DNA of 63,331 nucleotides. Source: Chlorobiota bacterium (lineage in GTDB: Bacteria > Bacteroidota > Ignavibacteria > Kapaibacteriales > NICIL-2). A program made the position numbers and the translations under genes. Position 1 is the stretch's first letter. Each line of letters begins with the position of its first letter. The notes below the pieces were generated by a model. It was not told the DNA's origin. It did not search any database and saw only the letters and a list, made by a program, of their open reading frames with translations. Below, piece after piece: positions 10,201-17,059 of this stretch. The stretch lies in assembly GCA_026415505.1 (NCBI GenBank), contig JAOAGY010000027.1, forward strand, positions 1-63,331, read 5' to 3'.

Positions 10201-13200
10201 TGTGGTGGCTTCGAGTTCGTGCGGCTTGCTGCCGAGGTGGAGTTTCCGCGCTCGTGGATGGTGCCCTCGCCCGACGATGGAAGCAGCCGTGTGATTCTTC
10301 GCTTTACGACGCTCGTGCGCGGCTCGGGGGATTTTCTCGCCACAGCCACGATGACGCCGTTCAGCCCTGCCGGTGCATCGGGGTTCGTCTTCCGCTGCGA
10401 GAACGTTGCCGTTGACTTCTCCGATCGCGACAATCCCGACGGTATCGCGTTCCCGTCGGGCTATCGCGGCGAAACCAGCACGCGCTGGCGCGGCTTCTAT
10501 TTGGGGCAGCTCTCGATGCAGCTACCCGAAGGCATCCGCGGCTGGAGCAGTACAGAGCCTCCTCGTGTGGAGGTCCGTAATGTTATCATTGACCGCAGCG
10601 GAGTGAACTTCAGCATCGTCGCAGCGAACATTTTCCGCTATCCGCAAGGGAATTTCGGCGGGTGGGGAGCAAGTCTCGACACGCTCGGTATCGCTGTTGT
10701 CAATTCCTCACTACAGCGCGGCTGGATGCGCGGACGGATCAAAGTACCCATCAGCGACTCCTCGCTGGACTATTCGGCAACGTTGCGGGATACGGTGGGC
10801 GGTATTCGCTTCGAGTTCAGCATCACACCACGTGCTGCGCTCAATGTGCCGCTTTGGGTAGCAACGCTCCAACTGGACAACACCTCGTGGGTGCGGCTCG
10901 AAGCGGGTGCAGGCGTCGCACGTGGCTTCCGCGCACGCGCCAATTTCAACGGGCAGATTTCCTTCGGCGGCACGCGCGACATACCGCTCAACCTCGGTGG
11001 CATTCGTTTCCAAGACATGCTCATTCGGTCGGACTCGGCACCGTACATCAGCGTGCGATCGTGGGCATTTGCGTCGCCGCCGCATAGCATCCTCGCGCCA
11101 CCGGAGCCGTCGCCGGACGGCGGTGGGAGCAGCAGTCGAAGTGCAGGTGGCTTCCCGATCAGCATCCGGGAGTTCAGTTTGGTTAGCGCCGATCGCCGCG
11201 AAGGTCCTGGTGTCGGTGTTCGGATCGGGGTGGACGTCAATCTCCAGAGTGGCTCCAACGGCATCAGTGGCGGAACGACAATCTCGGTGTGGGGAGCATT
11301 CCAAAGCAGCAGCAGCGGTCCGCCCTCGTTCGTGTTCAGCGGTATCGACCTGGATTCCATCGGCATCCGCGCCGACATGGGCGCAGTTGCGATTGAGGGA
11401 TACGTCCGCTTCTACAACAACGATCGGGTCTACGGCAATGGCTTCCGCGGTGGTGTTCGGGCGAATTTCGTTCGGATGGTGTTGATCGAAGCGACCGTGC
11501 AGTTTGGTTCCATCGCGGGTCCGCAAGCATACCGCTACTGGTACGTGGATGCGCGTGCCATTCTCGCCAGCGGCATACCGGTGTTCAGCGGGGTGGGTAT
11601 CTATGGCTTCGGTGGCGGTGCATGGTACAACATGCGACCAGAGAGCGATCCTGGTCCGGTAACCCCGACCGGGGGCACAACGACGACAACCACTGCCAGT
11701 ACCGGTGCTGCGGGCTCGACGAACTCGGGTGCACGCTATGTGCCATACTACTCTTCCGGCGGCGAAACATTCGGCTTCTATGCTCTCGTCACCGTCGGTA
11801 CTCATCCCGAACCCAAAGCATTCAACTGCGATGTGCGGTTGGAGGTGAGTTTTGTCGGGGGCGGGATTCATCAAATCCGGCTCCGCGGTGATGCGTGGAT
11901 GATGGCAGGACTCACCGAGCGGCGCAACGCTCGGGTGACTGCTTATGCTGACATCTCGTACACCTTCCCGACCCGAACGTTCTACGGTGAGTTCGGTCTT
12001 ACTGCTAATCTCGAAGCGGTTCGAGCAACGGGACGAATGGTGATGCTCTTTTCGCCGGAGACGTGGCACGTCAAAATCGGCGACCCAGAAGGGCAGCGAA
12101 TCGAAGTGAACGTACTCAATAACCTGATTGCTCTCCGCGCCTATTTCATGGCGGGGATGAATCTGCCTTCGATTCCACCGATTCCTCCGGAAGTGCTGGA
12201 GCTGACAGGTCCGATTCCTGCACCGGTTCGACCGTCTGCATTAGGACGCGGTAACGGCTTTGCGTTTGGAGCGGAAGCCAGATTCGCACCACCGGAATTG
12301 CGATTTCTGATTTTCTACGCGTCCATGCAGTTCATGATCGGTTTCGATATGGCGTTGCTCGATTACGGGGCAACGGCGCGCTGCAGCGATGGTCGTCCGA
12401 TGGGTGCCAATGGTTGGTACGCAACCGGGCAAATGTACGCCCGACTGGATGCCTCGATCGGCTTGTTCGTGGATTTGTGGTTCGTTTCGGGGAAATTCGA
12501 AATCCTTGGATTGCGTGTGGGGGCAGCGCTGCAAGCAGGACTGCCGAATCCGACCTGGCTCGCTGGTGCGTGCGGGGGACATTACAGCATCCTCGGCGGT
12601 GCAATCAATGGTTACTGCAATTTCCAATTCACGCTCGGCGATCGGTGCACGCCCCCGACGGAGTCGGCGCTGGCAAGTATCGAAATGATCAACGATATCG
12701 CACCGGACGACGGCTCGACCGATGTGTCCATCTTTGCCGAGCCGACGGCGTTTTTCAACATCATGCCGGACCGACCGTTCGCACTGGAAGAGATGCAGAG
12801 CGATGGCTCGAGCAGAACGAAGATATTCCGGATTCGGGTCGGTAGCTTCACGCTCCGCAAACGCGACAGCCGCGGCACATTCACGGTGAACGTTCCCGTT
12901 ACCCAAGTCGATCGCTCGACACACGAGGCACCGGCAAAAGCTATCGTGCCATCGGAACCGCTGGAAGGACTCACCGAGTACCGTGCCGAGGTCACGGCAT
13001 ACGGACAGGAGTTCACGGGAAGTTTCAGTCGGCGACCGGGCGAAACGACCGAGCAAGCCAGCGAGCGTGCTGCTCTCCAGTTGGCATCGGCGACGTCGTG
13101 GCGGGATGTTCGCTACAGCACGGGCACGCGGAGCGGTCAGCGCGTCGAACAGACCGTCACGACCACCTTCACCACGCAGCCACGACCGGATACGATCATG

Positions 13201-14643
13201 CCCGAGTGGGTGTACCTTGCCTATCCACGACCACGGCAGCGATTCTATTTGCAGGGTGAGTGCAGCGACGGCGAGATCGTCTTGCTCACCAATCCGCAGT
13301 GGATGTTCCCCGCTTCGGGCGGTGCGCAACGAGTGGGGGACACTATCCGCCTCTATCGTGTGCGATTGATCAACCTCCAGACGGGGCAGCGAACGGAACT
13401 CCCACTTCAATACACTCGCACACCGCGTCCGTACTACGTCGGTGAGCGCCGCACAGGGCAGCTCTGGGGTGGGCGCATCAGCTTTACGATCCCGCGGCTG
13501 GAAAACGAGGCGATCTATGCGGTACAGGTCGTTCGCCGCGATTCGGTGACATCACGAAAACAATCTCTGCTCGAAAGAACATCTCGTCAGTTGCGGCAGA
13601 ATACATCCAGAGCGCAGGTGCGTGATGAGATAATTGCACCGCTCTTTGCTCGTCAGTTGCGGCAGAATACATCCAGAGCGCAGGGGATCGGCGTGACGAA
13701 CCAGAAGTTGCTCGACCGTCTGGGAAGCACGCTCACGCTCAGACGCATCAATCGCCCATCGGGGTTCGATGTCGGGCGCAGCGTTGCCAGCAACGAGAAG
13801 CTGCTCTACGTGTACTATTTCCGCACCAGCCGTTACAATCGTCTGCAGGACAAAATCGCCGAGGTGAACACAGTGCGCACTGATTCGGTGAACGTCATCG
13901 CACTCATTGTTCGCGTTATCGGCTTGGTGCCTCATCTCCGCTCACCGGAGGGGTTCGATCCTCATGATCTGCAGAGGCAGACGATTACTGCCTCGCCGAC
14001 CGGCAGCGGGCTGCATGAATACGCAGTGCCACCGCTTATCTCCACATATGCTTGGTTACGAACCGATCGGTGGCATACCACGTTCGTCAATCCACAGGTG
14101 TACGATGAACTCACCTGGATGGCGAGCCTGCCCGGCAGTAGCAGCACTATTCGCGCTGACCGGTGGAACTGGACACGAGCGACGCGACAAGGTGAAACGA
14201 TGCTGGGTGTATCACAAACGAGCCATGACCTTCTCAGCGATGACGAAATCGCTGCTGCAACGGGCGACCCGTCTCTTCGAATGCTTTCGACGCTGGTGAG
14301 AACCATTCGCGTTCGCTTTACCATCAGCCCGGAACGAGAATTCAGCGGCTTCAGCGTGTCGCTGACACCTGCGACTTCGCCAGTGACGCGTTGTTTTTAC
14401 AGTCAGCCGGTGTACGTAGGACTGGACCAGGGCTTGCTCCCCAGAGAAGCATCGCGATTGTTGTCACACTACTGTGGTGGTGGCGACGTTGGCTATGACG
14501 GAGCGACGTGTGACCGGCTTCGTCGCATCGCAGCGCGTCGTTTTGTGTTCCCGTTCCGCGGCGACTATACGACGGTGTGGTCGTACCCGCGATGCCAGGA
14601 CCCCGATCGCCCCGTAAGCTACCAGTTCCGTTTCCGTTACTGA
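7282..14643 (+). CDS. Giant secreted TANFOR-like multidomain protein
   Basis: This 2453-residue protein has a signal peptide (residues 1-20, ending SLAAQ) and a GGAGG seven bases before the ATG. Residues ~20-170 resemble the TANFOR domain known from Tannerella and gliding Bacteroidota: PFTVSVLVRNP, a GGETRMLDGPDL block, and GAIPEGDYEFCVSVLD followed by Cys and PPVLVRP. Several fibronectin-III-like modules follow to ~residue 730 (repeated W.V....R patterns). Then come ~1000 residues of unassigned beta-rich repeats and an Ig-like block near 1810 (IAPDDGSTDVSIFAEP). No T9SS tail is evident; it ends SYQFRFRY. A 66-base in-frame duplication lies near residues 2101-2135. It sits between a barrel gene and an FN3 gene with gaps of 27 and 10 bases. 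Function unknown; probably cell-surface. Confidence 0.75.
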   Translation: MLVRRVLVALACCIGSLAAQPFTVSVLVRNPAPTSLETWRTDPTIVRVMLTNTGTTAREVVLGIVLTNRTTGQTVSTNNSHPCMPVFRLAGGETRMLDGPDLICENALVIDPAIRNSIITAGAIPEGDYEFCVSVLDAVDRRTELATTGARCATSRIVWPEPPVLVRPLSSDPAQRCDAAIQLQWQPLTPVPPGGVQYRVRVVGMFEGQLPRQALEAATRTETVADEVVATTTYIIAPNNPVLLDLVQRRSPRLVGLAWQVEAQDPSGRPIATRGGTRGRSDIGTFTVECPDAGSVASCSGTMTLQGYYPVPSDTIPWVPPLLVVQWGPYCDDVLRMQYTLTLTDDASGSGYTNSRTLSWPRGPIEGQGLSGQSNAHERARLIIVNQWDDRGAFVEWNRQLRRGATYRWTVAATFTRREGRDERTYTPTSAEQRFNLGLRMPTEPSPADGATLTTRRGLTLRWTIPQPTSIAREYLADLVTLRGSSSSGMLFGEAREVVRVLVARDTTFRSPIASRTLTIPESGNFTSFDERVRELFGSKNVTWSELELADGDYFWRVEYCNPSDTSQTYRRGPIWRFRVGSSVSASECVRLRPHVPEHRSTVSTPSDGRIRFSIVAEPGIRLDAVTGCRVRIWQMTSASEDPAAVRGRSPMLDVTVSTGEGRLPLAELGSGAIALSFINAEGARHSFTATNGQTYLWECELQYDGTRIRSDGTRCDVSRSVCEGTFTFRAGECNDPCEAPLPSNRTPLSGPLAVGDVIRIGHFEAELTRVSGPNDNLSGEALVRLPWLGIRIRTQFSGIAVNTDRQVYSGQLEAAQATGSGLTQEQANALSSTLGLTAEQLSTIDRFIADHNRFVSVFTANQPVEMPIGFDRTIEGFRVAVGIIGMVFQPTGARLNLVHVQPLPWLGPGQSLGFGVRNVCFSPNGLGRSLDIYLASDLGYRASDDSWAINLKAPQPARSGLPADSGTYVRIRCGGFEFVRLAAEVEFPRSWMVPSPDDGSSRVILRFTTLVRGSGDFLATATMTPFSPAGASGFVFRCENVAVDFSDRDNPDGIAFPSGYRGETSTRWRGFYLGQLSMQLPEGIRGWSSTEPPRVEVRNVIIDRSGVNFSIVAANIFRYPQGNFGGWGASLDTLGIAVVNSSLQRGWMRGRIKVPISDSSLDYSATLRDTVGGIRFEFSITPRAALNVPLWVATLQLDNTSWVRLEAGAGVARGFRARANFNGQISFGGTRDIPLNLGGIRFQDMLIRSDSAPYISVRSWAFASPPHSILAPPEPSPDGGGSSSRSAGGFPISIREFSLVSADRREGPGVGVRIGVDVNLQSGSNGISGGTTISVWGAFQSSSSGPPSFVFSGIDLDSIGIRADMGAVAIEGYVRFYNNDRVYGNGFRGGVRANFVRMVLIEATVQFGSIAGPQAYRYWYVDARAILASGIPVFSGVGIYGFGGGAWYNMRPESDPGPVTPTGGTTTTTTASTGAAGSTNSGARYVPYYSSGGETFGFYALVTVGTHPEPKAFNCDVRLEVSFVGGGIHQIRLRGDAWMMAGLTERRNARVTAYADISYTFPTRTFYGEFGLTANLEAVRATGRMVMLFSPETWHVKIGDPEGQRIEVNVLNNLIALRAYFMAGMNLPSIPPIPPEVLELTGPIPAPVRPSALGRGNGFAFGAEARFAPPELRFLIFYASMQFMIGFDMALLDYGATARCSDGRPMGANGWYATGQMYARLDASIGLFVDLWFVSGKFEILGLRVGAALQAGLPNPTWLAGACGGHYSILGGAINGYCNFQFTLGDRCTPPTESALASIEMINDIAPDDGSTDVSIFAEPTAFFNIMPDRPFALEEMQSDGSSRTKIFRIRVGSFTLRKRDSRGTFTVNVPVTQVDRSTHEAPAKAIVPSEPLEGLTEYRAEVTAYGQEFTGSFSRRPGETTEQASERAALQLASATSWRDVRYSTGTRSGQRVEQTVTTTFTTQPRPDTIMPEWVYLAYPRPRQRFYLQGECSDGEIVLLTNPQWMFPASGGAQRVGDTIRLYRVRLINLQTGQRTELPLQYTRTPRPYYVGERRTGQLWGGRISFTIPRLENEAIYAVQVVRRDSVTSRKQSLLERTSRQLRQNTSRAQVRDEIIAPLFARQLRQNTSRAQGIGVTNQKLLDRLGSTLTLRRINRPSGFDVGRSVASNEKLLYVYYFRTSRYNRLQDKIAEVNTVRTDSVNVIALIVRVIGLVPHLRSPEGFDPHDLQRQTITASPTGSGLHEYAVPPLISTYAWLRTDRWHTTFVNPQVYDELTWMASLPGSSSTIRADRWNWTRATRQGETMLGVSQTSHDLLSDDEIAAATGDPSLRMLSTLVRTIRVRFTISPEREFSGFSVSLTPATSPVTRCFYSQPVYVGLDQGLLPREASRLLSHYCGGGDVGYDGATCDRLRRIAARRFVFPFRGDYTTVWSYPRCQDPDRPVSYQFRFRY
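13584..13685 (+). repeat. In-frame 66-base duplication inside the TANFOR-like gene
   Basis: The same ~36 bases (encoding RQLRQNTSRAQ) occur at 13584-13619 and 13650-13685, with a 66-base period that preserves frame. The unit uses ATA, TCC and AGA codons that are uncommon in this gene, so it may derive from a small inserted element. Confidence 0.7.
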
Positions 14644-14653
14644 AGGGTAAGCC

Positions 14654-16756
14654 ATGCGTTGCTTGTTCGTGCTCGTGCTCGTCTGGATCGTGTCGGCGAG
14701 CGCAGTTGCCCAGGAAACCAGCCAACCCTCCGATACGACGCTCGAATCGTACCGCGAGCTTCTGGCGCCGAAGCTCCACCTGCTGGCGCAGTCCTACGGC
14801 GATTCGGTCGTGCTGCGGTGGGCGCCCTCGAACGCGCCGGCGTGGCGCGTGTACAACCGCATCGGCTACATTGTCGAGCGGGCGCTCATCGACACTACCG
14901 AAAGCGGGCCGCTGCGCTTCGAGCGCTTGACGCCGGAGCCGCTCCGCCCATGGACGCTCCAGCAGTGGAAAGAGCGCAGCCGACCCGAACAACAGTATGC
15001 GGCAATCGCTGTGCAGTGTCTCTACGGAGCGCTCTCGATTCCGCAGCCGAATTCCGTGCAGAACATGCTCGATGCCGCGACGGAATTGGAGAACCGCTTC
15101 GGCTTTGCGCTCTTTGCTGCCGACTGCGACGCACATGCCGCAACCGGCTTGGGTCTTCGATTGGTCGATCGGCGAGTCCGCCTGGGGCAGGTGTGGGCGT
15201 ACCGTGTGTTTCCTGCGCAGCTCGATTCTGTCTTCCTGCTGGATACGGCGTACCTTGTAGTGCACATTGACCCGTACCGCCCGTGGCCGCCGGTGCTCGA
15301 TCTGACTGCCGAGGGAAGCGATCGCTTCGTGCGGCTAAACTGGAAAAACTTCCCCACGGGTGGCTACACCGGCTTCAACGTCTATCGCACCGGTCCCGAC
15401 GGGCGACGAGTGAAACTCAACAACACGCCGATCGTGCCGGCGACACCACGCGGCTGGGGTCGCCGCATCGAACCGTGGTTCGAGGACACGACTGCCCAGT
15501 GGGGCAGAGAGTACACCTACGAAGTGCGCGGCATTTCACCCTTTGCCGAAGAAGGCGAGCCGGCGACGGTACGTGCAACGCTCCGCGATCGCACACCGCC
15601 TCCGATGCCGCGCATGAAAAAGCCCATCATTTACGGCATCACAATGGTGCGGCTGGAGTGGGAAATCGCCGACGTGCCGGACCTGAAAGGTTTCGTCGTG
15701 ATGAAAAGCGACAAGCCCGACCGTAATTGGCGTGCGCTCTCGGAGCAACCGTTACCGGCGACGCAGCGAGCACTGCTCGACACGCTTGCCGATCCGGACT
15801 TTCCGCACTATGCCGTCATCGCTGTGGACACCGCCGGCAACGCCAGCGACTACCTGCCGCTCTATGTGGATTTGCACGACACCATCCCGCCGGCGCCACC
15901 GACGGGCGTTCGCGGCACGATGGATTCCAACGGTGTGGTGCGCCTGGAGTGGAATCTCGGCACCGAGCGCGACCTGATGGGCTACCGCGTGCTCTGGGCG
16001 AACGACACGACGCACGAATTTTCGCAGCGCACCAATCTCGTCTGGCAGGACACGGTCTTCTACGACACCGTTGCCGTCAACACGCTGACCGAATACGTGT
16101 ACTACCGCGTCGTGGCAGTGGACAATCGCTACTTCCACTCCGACCCCTCGCCGATCGTGGCGGTGCGGCGACCCGATGTTGTGCCGCCGGTCGCGCCGAT
16201 TTTTACCGACGTGCGGGCATACGAGGATCGGGTCGTGCTTACGTGGAATCCCTCGACCAGCAGCGACGTGGTTCGGCACGTTCTTTACCGTCGCAGCGAG
16301 AGCGACACCGGCTGGACCGTTCGTGCCGAGCTGTCGCCGACAGCGCAGCAGTTCACCGATACCGCCGTTGTGCCGCTCTGGACGTACCGGTACACGCTGG
16401 AAGCGATCGATCGCAGCGGCTTGCGGTCGGAGCGAGCCTTACCGGTGCAGGCGCGTCCCTACGGTTTCGCCGAACGAGCGCCTGTTGTGGACGTTTTGGC
16501 GCAATACGACAGCAGCACCAATGCTGTGCTGCTCCAGTGGCGCTATCTGCAGCCGCCTGCCGAGCGATACTGGTTCGTGATTTACCGTGCCGTCGATCAC
16601 CATCCGCTGCGCATGTACCGTGCGGTGGAATCCTCGCAACTGCGCTTTACCGACCGCGAGCTGGTTGGGCGGGGGCGCTACCGCTATGCCGTGCGTGTGA
16701 TGACCGCGACGGCGCAATCGCCGCTCTCGGACGAAGTCGCCGTCGAGGTTCGATAG
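14654..16756 (+). CDS. Secreted fibronectin type III repeat protein
   Basis: This 700-residue protein has a signal peptide ending ASAVAQ. From about residue 210 it carries at least four fibronectin-III-like modules. Each has the pattern VRLxW, a central Y.VY or F.VY strand (GFNVYRTG, GYRVLWAND, RHVLYRRS, WFVIYRAV) and a closing Y.V.A.D/Y.YEV strand, separated by Pro-rich linkers such as DRTPPPMP, DTIPPAPP and VVPPVAP. The first 200 residues are unassigned. It starts 10 bases after the giant TANFOR-like gene, so the two are surely co-transcribed. Together with the barrel gene they look like one surface assembly. No T9SS tail is seen. The partner and substrate are unknown. Confidence 0.75.
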   Translation: MRCLFVLVLVWIVSASAVAQETSQPSDTTLESYRELLAPKLHLLAQSYGDSVVLRWAPSNAPAWRVYNRIGYIVERALIDTTESGPLRFERLTPEPLRPWTLQQWKERSRPEQQYAAIAVQCLYGALSIPQPNSVQNMLDAATELENRFGFALFAADCDAHAATGLGLRLVDRRVRLGQVWAYRVFPAQLDSVFLLDTAYLVVHIDPYRPWPPVLDLTAEGSDRFVRLNWKNFPTGGYTGFNVYRTGPDGRRVKLNNTPIVPATPRGWGRRIEPWFEDTTAQWGREYTYEVRGISPFAEEGEPATVRATLRDRTPPPMPRMKKPIIYGITMVRLEWEIADVPDLKGFVVMKSDKPDRNWRALSEQPLPATQRALLDTLADPDFPHYAVIAVDTAGNASDYLPLYVDLHDTIPPAPPTGVRGTMDSNGVVRLEWNLGTERDLMGYRVLWANDTTHEFSQRTNLVWQDTVFYDTVAVNTLTEYVYYRVVAVDNRYFHSDPSPIVAVRRPDVVPPVAPIFTDVRAYEDRVVLTWNPSTSSDVVRHVLYRRSESDTGWTVRAELSPTAQQFTDTAVVPLWTYRYTLEAIDRSGLRSERALPVQARPYGFAERAPVVDVLAQYDSSTNAVLLQWRYLQPPAERYWFVIYRAVDHHPLRMYRAVESSQLRFTDRELVGRGRYRYAVRVMTATAQSPLSDEVAVEVR

Positions 16757-16760
16757 CGTC

Positions 16761-17018
16761 CTACAGCACCACCACAACAAGCGCTGCTGTCCACTGCCGT
16801 CCTGAGCGGGCGCACACCATGTACATGCCTGCCGGCAGCTGGGGCAGTCGCAGCCGCTCACCACCCGCAGGCAGCACGCCTTTGGCAAGTACGGCATGCC
16901 TTTGCTCCGGTTGGTCGGAAGAGGTGTGGGCTGACCGTGTGTACGTGCGATTACGTGGTGTATCAATTTGGTAAACTTGCCGTAACCCCACCGCAACAGT
17001 AGCAGGGGAGTTTCGCAT
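16761..17018 (-). pseudogene. Orphan fragment of a T9SS sorting domain
   Basis: On the minus strand this 85-codon frame ends RLRLPQLPAGMYMVCARSG then QWTAALVVVVL. That is the usual end of a T9SS type A sorting domain (LPAGMY.V...SG.......V). There is no signal peptide, no passenger and no clear start of the domain, so I read it as the 3' remnant of a lost secreted-protein gene rather than a working gene. It converges on the FN3 gene with a 4-base gap and fills most of the 303-base space before the TonB receptor. Nothing else was recognised there. Confidence 0.4.
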
Positions 17019-17059
17019 CGGTTCGTGTGTGGTTGTTACAACATCTGCTCCTTTTCCCG

